Shown in pieces: positions 1 through 7,036 of a stretch of DNA of 64,000 nucleotides. Both the position numbers and the translations under genes were made by a program. Under the pieces are notes generated by a model, which ran no database searches, was not told the DNA's origin, and saw nothing but the letters and a program-made list of their open reading frames with translations. Position 1 is the stretch's first letter. Every line of letters begins with the position of its first letter. The stretch comes from Streptomyces sp. 135 (GTDB taxonomy: Bacteria; Actinomycetota; Actinomycetes; Streptomycetales; Streptomycetaceae): the NCBI RefSeq assembly GCF_020026305.1, contig NZ_CP075691.1, positions 930,001-994,000 on the forward strand, in the 5' to 3' direction.

Positions 1-578
1 CCGCGCTCGGCATCATCCCGCTGGCGGCGCTCGCCGGTGTCCTGGTGCACGCGGGCTTCAAGCTGATACCCGTCAAGGAGATCGTCCCGCTCGCCCGCGC
101 CCACCGGGGCGAGGCCATCGTCCTGGCCACCACGGCCATCGCCATCCTGGTCACGAACATGTTCGAGGGCGTCGTGCTCGGCCTGGTCCTCGCGGTGGTC
201 AAGTCCGCCTGGGACACCTCCCATGTCCACGTGGACCAGCGGGAGCTGCCCGACGGCCGCCTCATCGTGACCCTGACCGGAAACGCCACGTTCCTGAGGC
301 TGCCGCGCATCCTGGAGGCCCTTGAGGCGCTGCCCAAGGACCGGCCCATCGAGCTGGACCTGACCGTGGTGCGCCACCTGGACCACGCGTGCCGTACGAC
401 GCTGGAGAACTGGGCGTTGCGGCACAACGACAGCGGTACGGAGGCGGTGCGGATGAGGACGCGTCCGGTGGGCGCCGCCGACGCCGATTCCGCCGACCTC
501 ACGGGCGATTCCGAACCCGGACGCGGGGCCGGGTCCGGGCGTGAGCACGAGCCCGCCGAGGCGCAGGCACGGAGCTGA
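1..578 (+). CDS. SulP-family anion transporter with STAS domain, C-terminal part
   Basis: This is the 3' end of a gene that starts before the window; the reading frame is open from base 3. The visible part begins with the last membrane helices (hydrophobic runs around IPLAALAGVLVHAGFKLIP and AIAILVTNMFEGVVLGLVLA). It continues into a cytoplasmic STAS-like domain (about codons 75-140), where GNATFLRLPRILEALE and LDLTVVRHLDHAC fit the strand-helix pattern. The last 35 or so residues are hydrophilic, low-complexity tail. Family knowledge: SulP proteins move sulfate, bicarbonate or other anions across the inner membrane, and some are fused to carbonic anhydrase. The substrate cannot be read from this fragment. 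It ends 81 bp before the RiPP precursor candidate on the same strand, and no terminator is seen between them. Confidence 0.85.
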   Translation, partial: ALGIIPLAALAGVLVHAGFKLIPVKEIVPLARAHRGEAIVLATTAIAILVTNMFEGVVLGLVLAVVKSAWDTSHVHVDQRELPDGRLIVTLTGNATFLRLPRILEALEALPKDRPIELDLTVVRHLDHACRTTLENWALRHNDSGTEAVRMRTRPVGAADADSADLTGDSEPGRGAGSGREHEPAEAQARS

Positions 579-659
579 CGCGGGCGGGACCGCCGACGCC
601 CTCTTCTCTCTTCTCTCTTTCACATCCCGTTTCCAGCGATCACCTATGGAGGTTTCACC

Positions 660-827
660 ATGGAGCAGCTCATCAAGCGCATGACGGAAGAGTCCGTGTG
701 GCAGAAGTGGGTCGACGCCAACTCGGCCTCCGGCGGCGCCACGCAGGCCGCGAAGAGCGGCTGCATCAGCGCGGCGCCGAAGAGCGGGTGCATCAGCGCC
801 ACCGGCAAGACCGGCTGCATCTCCTGA
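660..827 (+). CDS. Candidate RiPP precursor peptide with three K(S/T)GCIS core repeats
   Basis: A 55-aa peptide starts at an ATG preceded by GGAGG about 7 nt upstream. Residues 1-30 form a charged, leader-like segment (MEQLIKRMTEESVWQKWVDA, then a Ser/Gly/Ala linker). Residues 32-55 are three copies of a 9-residue unit: K32-S-G-C35-I-S, K41-S-G-C44-I-S and K50-T-G-C53-I-S, with the last copy ending exactly at the stop codon. The 27-nt DNA repeats begin at 753, 780 and 807. A leader plus repeated short Cys/Ser-containing cores is the classic layout of a multi-core RiPP precursor. The next two genes on the same strand are an adenylate-forming enzyme and a small GRDP-like protein, the likely tailoring partners. 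No class of RiPP is recognised. The function is inferred from layout, not from homology. Confidence 0.75.
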   Translation: MEQLIKRMTEESVWQKWVDANSASGGATQAAKSGCISAAPKSGCISATGKTGCIS

Positions 828-840
828 CCCGGTGACCCCG

Positions 841-883
841 CGGGGCCGCCGCCACGGCCGTCGACGCCACGGCGGCGGCCCCG
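841..883 (+). terminator. 13-bp hairpin between precursor and enzyme genes
   Basis: The arms 841-853 (CGGGGCCGCCGCC) and 871-883 pair perfectly around a 17-nt loop, 14 bp after the precursor stop. There is no T-run. RiPP operons often have such a partial terminator or mRNA-stabilising hairpin, which gives more precursor than enzyme; that role is inferred here. Confidence 0.6.
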
Positions 884-929
884 CCCCCTTGCCCTGTGCC
901 CCTGCCGCCCCCCGCGCCCCGGAGCCGCC

Positions 930-2156
930 TTGAACCCCATGCCGAGCGCCGACGTCCTGGACCACATCCGCGACATCCCCCTCTACCGCGCGTCCCTGGA
1001 ACGCGGGGACTTCCCGATCCTGGAGAAGCCGGAGATCGCCCGGGGCTTCCCCGACAACTGGATGACCCCCGAGCTGGCACGTGCCCTGGAGTCGGGCGAG
1101 GCCGAGTTCGTGCTGTCCACCGGGACCAACCACGCCCGCATGCAGCTCATCCGGCCGCCGTACTTCCTGCTCCGCTCCTACTACCGGCTGTGGAGCGAGC
1201 ACCCCGACCTCGGGCCCCTGTGGCACGACGGCGCCCGGCGGATCTCCTTGACCACGGTCCTCGCCACCGAACACGTCGCCCGCGTCAACTCCCGCAAACC
1301 GGGGGCCACCCCCGGCGAGCGGTGGCTGGACGACCGGACGCTCTACCTCAACCGCCGCCTGGACCCGGCGCAGTGGGAGCGCGCGGAGGTCGAGCGGATG
1401 CTCGCGGAGATCCGTGAGGTCAGCGCCGCGCACCCGCAGGGCTCGTACCTCCTGGACTGCTCGGGCTACCACCTCGCCCAGCTGGCCGCCAAGGTCACCG
1501 AGTGGGACCTGTGGGACGGCTTCCCCCGGCCCTCGGGGATCGTCCACGCCTACGAATACACGCCGCTGAACGTCCGCGCCCACCTGCGCGACCGCTTCGA
1601 CTGCCCCGTCATCGACCTCTTCGGCAGCACGGAGCTGGGGTACCTCTTCTACAGCGACGCGAAGGGCGCCTACCAGCCCTATCTGCACGGGATGAGCGTG
1701 GAGTTGATCCCGGTGGAGCCGGGCAGCGGCATCCACAGCCTCATCGTCACCAGCGTCCGCAACCCGTACATGCCGCTGGTCCGCTACCGCTCCGGTGACT
1801 GCGTCCGCACCCACGACGGAAGCGCCGACCCGCGGCGGATCGCCTCCTTCTGCGGCCGCGAGAAGGAGCTCCTCGCCACGTCCGACGGCCCTGTCGCCCA
1901 GGCCGACCTGGACGCCCGTATCGCGGCCGTGAGCCCCGAGGTCTTCCTCCACCAGCTCCATCTGCTCGGTGACGACCGCTGCCGCCTGTGGTTCACGACG
2001 TTCGACGGCGCGCCGCTCACGTCCGCCCAGGAAGCCGAACTGTCCGCCTCCGTCGCCGAGTTGACGGGCCGCATCGCCACCGTGGAGCACCGGAAGCACA
2101 TCCCCATCGGCCGCTCGGGCAAGTACGCGTGGCTGACCACCCCGGATCCGGCCTGA
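930..2156 (+). CDS. PaaK/F390-synthetase-like adenylate-forming enzyme of the RiPP locus
   Basis: A 408-aa protein of the ANL (acyl/aryl-CoA ligase-like) superfamily, on the short PaaK/coenzyme F390 synthetase side. The phosphate-binding loop is STGTNHAR at residues 63-70. The A5-type motif FGSTELG is at 231-237, VRYRSGD near 284 carries the ribose-binding Asp, and the C-terminal SGKY (about 398) supplies the catalytic Lys. Known family chemistry is ATP-dependent adenylation of a carboxylate, sometimes followed by transfer to a thiol or amine. Next to a peptide precursor, activation of a peptide carboxyl or of an acyl donor is the likely job (inference). The start chosen is TTG at 930, five bases after GGAG; an ATG at 939 is the alternative. 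The gene follows the hairpin at 841-883 and lies 70 bp before the GRDP-like gene. Confidence 0.75.
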   Translation: MNPMPSADVLDHIRDIPLYRASLERGDFPILEKPEIARGFPDNWMTPELARALESGEAEFVLSTGTNHARMQLIRPPYFLLRSYYRLWSEHPDLGPLWHDGARRISLTTVLATEHVARVNSRKPGATPGERWLDDRTLYLNRRLDPAQWERAEVERMLAEIREVSAAHPQGSYLLDCSGYHLAQLAAKVTEWDLWDGFPRPSGIVHAYEYTPLNVRAHLRDRFDCPVIDLFGSTELGYLFYSDAKGAYQPYLHGMSVELIPVEPGSGIHSLIVTSVRNPYMPLVRYRSGDCVRTHDGSADPRRIASFCGREKELLATSDGPVAQADLDARIAAVSPEVFLHQLHLLGDDRCRLWFTTFDGAPLTSAQEAELSASVAELTGRIATVEHRKHIPIGRSGKYAWLTTPDPA

Positions 2157-2226
2157 CAGCCCCTCGCTCACCCCGGCAGACCCCGCCGAAGCCCTGCCCG
2201 ACCTCACGCCCCGACAGGACTCCGCC

Positions 2227-2751
2227 ATGCACCCGACCGCGACACCGCCGGCCCCCGCTCCCCTCTCCGGGGCAGCCCCGACCGCCCAGGAGCTGCTCGG
2301 TGAGGCCCTGCACGACGAGGTGGTCCGGCACTTCACCACTCCGAACACCCCGGACGCCACCCGCGTGACGTACCAGGTCCGCGAATGCCTCCGCTATCTC
2401 TACCTCGTCTCGCGGTACCCCGACCGGCTCGGTGGTCTCTTCCTCCCCGTCGAGCAGGACATCGACGAGATCTGGCACTACCTCATCCTCCAGACCCGCG
2501 AGTACCGGGAGCTGTGCGAAGAGCGGCTCCCCGGCGGCCACTTCATCCACCACCGGAGCATCGCGTACGACGCCTACCATGCGGCTCCGGGCCGGGAGAG
2601 AGCCGCCGAGGAGGCGCTGCGGTGGGTCCCCCTCTACACCGCGACGTTCGGCCCGTTCGACGAGCACGCCCTGCCCCACTGGACGGTCGTCCGGTTCCTG
2701 CACGACGAACTGGGCCTGTCCCTGGCCGAGATCTCCGCCCTGGAGGGCTGA
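2227..2751 (+). CDS. Glycine-rich-domain-like (GRDP-like) small protein, RiPP locus
   Basis: A 174-aa soluble protein. Residues 78-90 read DIDEIWHYLILQT, then Y-R-E-L-C at 93-97 and HFIHH at 105-109. This matches the D-x-x-W-H-x-x-x-L-x-T ... Y-x-x-x-C ... H-H signature of the GRDP-like (DUF1399-type) family, whose biochemical role is poorly known. The conserved His/Cys/Asp set could bind a metal. It lies 70 bp downstream of the adenylating enzyme on the same strand, with no terminator between, so co-transcription is likely. Its role in maturing the 55-aa precursor (metal-dependent modification, precursor recognition or proteolysis) is guesswork from context. The small-RNA candidate with its own promoter starts directly after the stop. 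Confidence 0.65.
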   Translation: MHPTATPPAPAPLSGAAPTAQELLGEALHDEVVRHFTTPNTPDATRVTYQVRECLRYLYLVSRYPDRLGGLFLPVEQDIDEIWHYLILQTREYRELCEERLPGGHFIHHRSIAYDAYHAAPGRERAAEEALRWVPLYTATFGPFDEHALPHWTVVRFLHDELGLSLAEISALEG

Positions 2752-2766
2752 CCCCCAGACATACGG

Positions 2767-2929
2767 TATGATCAATCCTGAGCTCGCCGCCGGACATCCG
2801 GTGACAGGCCCGGCGTTGGTGGTCCAAGGAAAGGCGCCCCACTTCCTGTGGGGAGATGCAGGTGCAAGGCCTGCCCAGCGCTCGCGACAGGCCCCGGTCT
2901 CCGTCAAGGAGACCGGGCCTTCTCCTTTT
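2767..2929 (+). ncRNA. Candidate small RNA with promoter and rho-independent terminator
   Basis: A near-consensus -10 box TATGAT lies at 2767-2772; the -35 is weak. Downstream are three small stems: CCGG/CCGG near 2792, CCCCAC/GTGGGG at 2837-2842/2848-2853 and GCAGG/CCTGC at 2858-2862/2870-2874. A strong terminator follows, CCCGGTCTCC/GGAGACCGGG at 2893-2902/2908-2917, with a CCTTCTCCTTTT tail. No open frame explains the region. The RNA would be about 150 nt from a start near 2779. It could be a conserved Streptomyces sRNA (scr5239 would be one to compare), but I cannot assign a family by eye. Confidence 0.5.
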
Positions 2930-2966
2930 CCCGCCCGTTCCCGCCCGTTCCCGCCCGCGACATCCG

Positions 2967-3593
2967 CTATCGCTTGCGGGTGCATTCCTGGGTGTCGAGA
3001 AGTTCCCATTTCCCGTTCTCCTCGACGTGCTCCTCGATGGTGAAATGGTCCTCGTCGATACGTGTGATGTCGCTCTTGATGACCACGCGCTGCGCCGGCT
3101 CACCGAGGACGAAGGATCCGGTGAGGGCGAAATGCCCGTCCTGCCAGCCGGGGGAGGCCGAAGTGCCCTGCATGCCGGCATCGTCGAAGTAGTAGGAGAC
3201 GAACGAGGCGCCGACCCGGTCCCAGCCGAGCACCCAGCTGCCCCTGACCCTTTCCTTCGTCCGGGGCCGTACATGGGTCAGATCCAGCTGGTAGTAGTGG
3301 CCGCCCAGAATGGGACGGACCCGGGCCGTGCGGATCGAGCCGGTGCGGAACACGCAGCGCAGTGACCCGAGCAGGAAGTCCAGTTCATGCATGCGCTCCG
3401 ATGGCGGCGGCCCGCCCGTGGGCGCCGGCCGGGCCACGGCCTTGGACGAGGACGCGCCGAGCAGGACGGCGCCCGCGGCGCTGGTGACCGCTCCGAATGT
3501 CGCGCGCCCGCGCCGCCGGGAGGAGCTCGCCCGCCGCCGCGCCGGGGAAAATCCGCGCGACGTGAAGAAGCCCCTGTTCTCAGCAGCCATCAT
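2967..3593 (-). CDS. Secreted DUF1579-like hypothetical protein
   Basis: A 208-aa product starts at the ATG-ATG pair at 3593/3590. The same frame is open further upstream, but that part carries the fragment of a different, decayed gene. The N-terminus has an Arg-rich n-region (ARRRASSSRRRGR) followed by a hydrophobic stretch (FGAVTSAAGAVLLGASS), consistent with a Sec or Tat export signal. The mature part begins MHELDFLLGSLRCVF and has a beta-rich pattern with GHYYQLDLTHVR, SYYFDD and GHFALTGSF. It resembles DUF1579-type lipocalin-like proteins, which are often annotated only as hypothetical. No catalytic residues can be named. The terminator of the preceding small RNA (2893-2917) lies between the two convergent units. 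Confidence 0.65.
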   Translation of the reverse strand: MMAAENRGFFTSRGFSPARRRASSSRRRGRATFGAVTSAAGAVLLGASSSKAVARPAPTGGPPPSERMHELDFLLGSLRCVFRTGSIRTARVRPILGGHYYQLDLTHVRPRTKERVRGSWVLGWDRVGASFVSYYFDDAGMQGTSASPGWQDGHFALTGSFVLGEPAQRVVIKSDITRIDEDHFTIEEHVEENGKWELLDTQECTRKR

Positions 3594-3626
3594 TCCCGCC
3601 CATCCAGATGTCGACCGTAAGTGGAA

Positions 3627-3647
3627 TCCGTAATACGTAATCCGTAA
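3627..3647. repeat. Three tandem 7-mers upstream of the DUF1579-like gene
   Basis: TCCGTAA, TACGTAA and TCCGTAA follow one another, with a further CCGTAA at 3615-3620. The block lies 35-55 bp upstream of the start at 3593 on the minus strand. It may be a regulator-binding array; nothing further is visible. Confidence 0.4.
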
Positions 3648-3784
3648 CCCGTACTCAGGTGGCACATCGGAGAAGGATCGCCGCCCCATTGCGATCACAT
3701 GACCGGATATCAGCACCACGATCAGGTGCACACGTCCGAAAAACTGCGGGGCACGCCAACGGTCCCCGAAATGTGGGTCATATG

Positions 3785-4444
3785 GCGCACTAGTGGACGC
3801 CGTCCGGATCCGCGGCTCGTCGACCGGGCCGGCCGCGGTGACCACGGAGCCGACCGGGCGCGGCCGGGGCGGGCCGGTGACGCCGACGCCCGCCCCGGTG
3901 ACGCCGTCGCAGGACACGAGGGCCTGTTCGACCTCGGCACGTTCGACGCGCATGCCGCCCAGCGGCGGACACCGTCATGGGTGACGAAGCGGTCCGCCCC
4001 GCCGCCTTCCTCGGCCAAGCCGGGGCCCGCGAGGTACGGCACCCCGGGGCCGCCGCCGGTGGGGACGACGTACGCGGTGACTCCGGCGACGGGACGGCCG
4101 ATGGGCACCGTGGGCGCTGTCGCGTCGGCGGCGCAGGCGTGCACGGTGGCCCACACCGTGCGTTCGGTCGGCCCGTACCCGTTGTGCAGCGCCGCCCGTG
4201 GCAGCTCGCTCGGGTGCCGGGCCACGAGGGCGGGCGGGCAGCTCTCCCCGGCGCCGCGCAGCGCGGCCCCATACAGCGAGGGGATCACCAACAGGGGCAT
4301 CGCGTCGTACTGTTCGGCGGCGCGGGCCAGGGCCGGCCGGTCGCCGGGGCGGCCCGCGGGGACGACGAGGAGGCCACCGGTGGCGAGGGTCCACCAGATC
4401 AGAATTCGGACGTTACCCAGTCCGATCCGACGTGCGCGGGGCAA
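3785..4444 (-). pseudogene. Decayed NRPS adenylation-domain fragment
   Basis: Reading the minus strand from 4444, about 150 residues look like the middle of an NRPS adenylation domain: TLATGGLLVVPAGRPGD, then the A5 core NGYGPTERTVWATVH and IGRPVAG before a TAYVV strand. After HDGVRRWAA the frame is lost. The characteristic next segment (MRVERAEVEQALVSCDGV, the R-I-E-x-x-E-V-E core) continues in another frame near 3953-3790. The normal A7-A8 region between these pieces is missing. There is no start, no carrier domain and no partner gene. This is a relic with at least one frameshift and a deletion. A second set of NRPS-like relics lies at 28088-28675. Confidence 0.7.
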
Positions 4445-4618
4445 CGCGGTAGTACCCCTACAGGGCTGCTATGACCAGACAGCGAGGGCAAGCAAGGGCA
4501 CGTGCGGTCTGCTCGACGTGGCCGTGCCCCGCTGCTCCCACACTGACTGCCGGACAGAGGTCATTAACCGGGTCGTGGCCGCCGGTGACGGCGCGCTGAT
4601 CGACCCCCGAAACTCACT

Positions 4619-4987
4619 CTAATCCGCTGTATAGAAACTTCGCGATGCCTCGAGATTCGCCTTCGCAATCGCAGCCACTGCTCGCAGATCCCTCCACTCA
4701 CCTGCGGTAGCGAGAGCGGTGTCGCTCCAAATGGAATCTGGACCCGAACTCACAGATTGCACCCGATCATCGACTCTCAACAGCGCAAGGAAATCTCCTT
4801 CTCTTAGCGAACCATCAGCCGCTCGGGCGCTGGCCACGTTCAAAACATCTTGGAACTGAAGAATGATTTCATCCGCTCCCACCCTCGACTCCCGCAAGTA
4901 TGCGAATTGACGGTCCGATCCAGCACTGAGCAGTTCCAAAACCGAAAGAGCCCACTCATAGAACCTTGCGGTTCCCTCGCTATCCAT
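4619..4987 (-). CDS. Putative immunity protein of the distal orphan Rhs tip
   Basis: A 122-aa, mostly acidic soluble protein starting MDSEGTARFYEWALSVLELL. No signal peptide or membrane helix is seen. The start ATG overlaps the stop of the upstream toxin tip (TGATG at 4989-4985), the tight coupling expected of a toxin-immunity pair. Base composition is clearly lower in GC than the flanking Streptomyces genes, as is common for horizontally shuffled immunity genes. The family is not recognised; the immunity role is inferred from position and coupling. Confidence 0.6.
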   Translation of the reverse strand: MDSEGTARFYEWALSVLELLSAGSDRQFAYLRESRVGADEIILQFQDVLNVASARAADGSLREGDFLALLRVDDRVQSVSSGPDSIWSDTALATAGEWRDLRAVAAIAKANLEASRSFYTAD

Positions 4988-5595
4988 CACCGGATGATGC
5001 CTCCCAAATCGCCATTGTAACCAACCGCTCCCCAATAGGCGCCGTCGCCATGGTGACCCCCGCCAGGATGCCACCTAAGCATTCGCCCAGTCGTACCTCC
5101 GCGTTCGTTATACTCGCGGATAACCCAACCTTTCCCCTTGCTGCGAGACTGTCCGCCCAGGCCCTCTTCTCTCCAGCCCTTTTGCCCCTCGAAGAATGGG
5201 CGCACTTGACTGGGCTTAACTCCTCCAGCAAGAGCGGATGGCGTGTCGAAGAAGTCGTCCAGAGAGCGGACATAAGGGAGCCTTCCCGCCTCCACACTTA
5301 GCTTCTTACGCAAGCGTTCACCGTCGGCGGCACTCCTGGAGCGAGGGCGAGTTGGTTTGCCCGTGCCACCGGATTTGGCACCGAAGATCGCGGCAAGTAG
5401 ACCCGGTACCCGATACGCATCGCTTTCAACGTCGTAACCTTTAGCCCACTTGTCGTAGTCCTCACCGTAAGTGCAGTTGTCTACGTCTCGGCAGTCACTG
5501 TCGACGAGTGCGCCAAAGTACTCGGACGTGTGGAAGAGGTTGCTGATGAGCCCCAGGACGAATGTGTCCCCTGCTTTGGAATCTGTAGGCCCGGG
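4987..5595 (-). pseudogene. Orphan 5'-truncated polymorphic toxin tip (RWHPGGGHHG motif)
   Basis: About 200 codons open on the minus strand without a start of their own. The upstream end abuts integrase remnant sequence at about 5600. The N-terminal part is a linker (FGALVDSDCRDVDNC, WAKGYDVESDAYRVPG). The C-terminal 110 residues are basic and end with GRMLRWHPGGGHHG followed by an aromatic AYWGAVGYNG segment. Such a short, conserved His/Gly-rich terminal motif is typical of Rhs/CDI toxin tips. The enzyme class (nuclease seems likely) cannot be stated. The frame ends in TGATG with the immunity gene. It looks like a stored or displaced rhs tip that needs recombination with the full-length rhs gene to be expressed. 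Confidence 0.6.
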
Positions 5596-5603
5596 GCGGG
5601 CGG

Positions 5604-5822
5604 ACTGTGCCGGCAACAGGGCGTCGAACTCGTCGTGATCAAGGAACTCCTCGGCCACGCCCACATCGGCGTCACCGCCACCGTCTACGCCCACGTCCGA
5701 TCCGCCTCCAGCGCGAGGCCATCGACACCCTCGGCACCGCGCTCGGCAGCCGGGAAACCACCGAGACGGCCCGCTCCGGCGGCGACGAACCACCACCACC
5801 CCGCGCCACTGGCGTCCGCTGA
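5604..5822 (+). pseudogene. 3' remnant of a tyrosine integrase gene
   Basis: The last 70 or so codons closely parallel the end of the intact integrase at 13380-14648. Both share V-I-K-E-L-L-G-H-A-H-I-G-V-T and the active-site Tyr in VYAHVR, and both end in a VR-stop. A 1-nt loss just after YAHVR shifts the frame; the true C-terminus continues as RLQREAIDTLGTALGS in the next frame. Everything upstream of about 5604 has been replaced by the orphan toxin tip. It marks a former integrative element of the same family at the same locus. Confidence 0.8.
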
Positions 5823-5823
5823 C

Positions 5824-5849
5824 GTTGCCGTCAACTACTGCCGTCAAAC
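5824..5849. other. att-like sequence next to the integrase remnant
   Basis: GTTGCCGTCA, then ACTACTGCCGTCAAAC, directly after the remnant integrase stop. It is a diverged form of the paired GTTGCCGTC repeats at the ends of the intact element (7012-7036 and 14650-14674). Confidence 0.55.
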
Positions 5850-5852
5850 GCC

Positions 5853-5891
5853 AGATCAGCCCCGCCAAGCACAGCTCGGCGGGGCTGATCT
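5853..5891 (+). terminator. Terminator of the integrase remnant
   Basis: A 14-bp perfect stem, AGATCAGCCCCGCC (5853-5866) with its complement at 5878-5891, followed by a short TT. It sits in the same position relative to the integrase stop as the terminator of the intact element. Confidence 0.7.
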
Positions 5892-5996
5892 TTGCCACTG
5901 CATGGTCCTTCTCATGGCGCGGATGGGTCGAATCGGGTAACGAACCCCATGCGGTCCATGAGAACCAACGTTACGGAACCCGATACTTGAGACCCA

Positions 5997-6491
5997 TCAG
6001 AAAGAACCGAAGAACCGGTCCCACCAACTCGGCTCCCCAGAACCGTGGAAACGCAAGAGAGTGGGCCCGCCATAGCTTCTTTCAAGAAGTTCTTCCGGAA
6101 TCGTGATGTACCCCGATTCAGCGAGAACTTGCTCTACCTTCTCAAGGTCATTCGCGTCGAGCTCGCCTTCAGCCTGCGCTTCATCCGTACCCAAGAAGGC
6201 GCCAGGGTTATCGGCCGCCACCATTGCCAATGGCTTGAACTTGCTCACCAGGGCAACAATCCTCGTCCCACAGACTGTGGCTTCCCCCGGCACTTCGATT
6301 CGTCCGTACTGCGCGGAGTCCTGGATGTCTCGATCGATTCCACAAGGCGTCGAGAAGCGAGAACCAACCTGCACAGCCAGACGGCTGAACGAAGCTGCAG
6401 CATCGGCCGCATTGTAGTCAGCTGGCGTTTCTGGACAATCGGGATCGTCCAAACGATGCAACAGCTCCATCAGATTCGCATCTCTCTCCAT
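5997..6491 (-). CDS. Putative immunity protein paired with the orphan EndoU-like tip
   Basis: A 164-aa soluble acidic protein. The start ATG at 6491 has a perfect GGAGG six bases upstream, which excludes the slightly earlier ATG. It begins MERDANLMELLHRLDDPDCP and has an Ala/Asp-rich helix, a beta segment IVALVSKFKPLAMVAADN and an aromatic C-terminus SWWDRFFGSF. The family is not recognised. It follows the EndoU-like tip (6543-6945) by about 50 bp on the same strand, the expected position of its cognate immunity gene. GC is below the genome level. Its own RBS suggests it can be translated even if the tip is silent, which would protect the cell after tip switching or against sisters using that tip (inference). 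Confidence 0.6.
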   Translation of the reverse strand: MERDANLMELLHRLDDPDCPETPADYNAADAAASFSRLAVQVGSRFSTPCGIDRDIQDSAQYGRIEVPGEATVCGTRIVALVSKFKPLAMVAADNPGAFLGTDEAQAEGELDANDLEKVEQVLAESGYITIPEELLERSYGGPTLLRFHGSGEPSWWDRFFGSF

Positions 6492-6542
6492 TAATCCTCC
6501 AATCATCGAATTCGCTACACCCGGATCGGGTGAACCATTTCC

Positions 6543-6945
6543 TCAGTGCGGGAAAGCTGTGAGAACCTTCCCAGTGAGAGGTTCGTAACGCACCAGCATT
6601 CTCACCCCTCCCACTGACCCGATCACATTCTGAACCGCAGGTTCGCCCTTCCTGGTCTTCAGGGTTCTCTCGGCATGCACAGCAGATCCCTTGTACCAGG
6701 TCCTTTGACTATTTGGACTCGTCACCACGTCAGCAACAGCATCCAAAATCTGGTCATCAGACCACCCCTGCGGGAAAGCGTCCTTACCCGGCGCCCCCGG
6801 GTACCTGTGACCATCAAGGATGTGATCCGCCCTCTCGTCACCGATCAGCTCCCGACCAATTCCGCAGTTGCTGTTGTGAACGAGTACCGGCGTTTCCCCT
6901 GCCAACACATAGTACGTGTGCGTGCTGAGGTGCTGTCATCTGCGT
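6543..6945 (-). pseudogene. Orphan Rhs tip with EndoU-like nuclease domain
   Basis: The frame starts after a stop at about 6945 and has no RBS-linked start. Its first 15-20 codons (STHTYYVLAGETPVLVHN) repeat the end of the HINT domain of the full-length Rhs protein (GLHTYYVLAGETPVLVHN). It then diverges into a 100-aa toxin domain with ADHILDGH, GKDAFPQGWSDDQIL and a final GKVLTAFPH. This is the pattern of bacterial EndoU/CdiA-type RNases (H...H and a terminal T-A-Y/F-P). The EndoU name is by pattern memory. It is followed by its immunity gene at 5997-6491. The layout matches the silent rhs-tip cassettes known from enterobacteria: shared junction, new tip, own immunity. The intact element's att site begins 66 bp upstream. 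Confidence 0.7.
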
Positions 6946-7011
6946 TTTCGCAGGTCAGCGGAATTCAGCCAGTCCGCGGGGGTGCGTGGAAGTGCCGTGC
7001 TGTTCGCCCCT

Positions 7012-7036
7012 GTTGCCGTCGGCGTTGCCGTCAGAC
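7012..7036. other. Left attachment site (attL) of the AICE
   Basis: GTTGCCGTC, 2 nt, then CGTTGCCGTCAGAC. It matches 14650-14674 except for the two central bases (GG here, AC there). The internal doubling of GTTGCCGTC suggests integrase arm or core half-sites. Confidence 0.7.

Noticed and set aside
644..976. Minus-strand open frame across the RiPP precursor
   Set aside because: Translation is the antisense of the precursor and hairpin, low complexity, without RBS; the plus-strand peptide has an RBS and periodic repeats.
2017..3009. Long minus-strand frame over the GRDP-like gene and small-RNA region
   Set aside because: It is antisense to two better supported features, has no recognisable domain, and its composition mirrors the opposite strand's codon bias.
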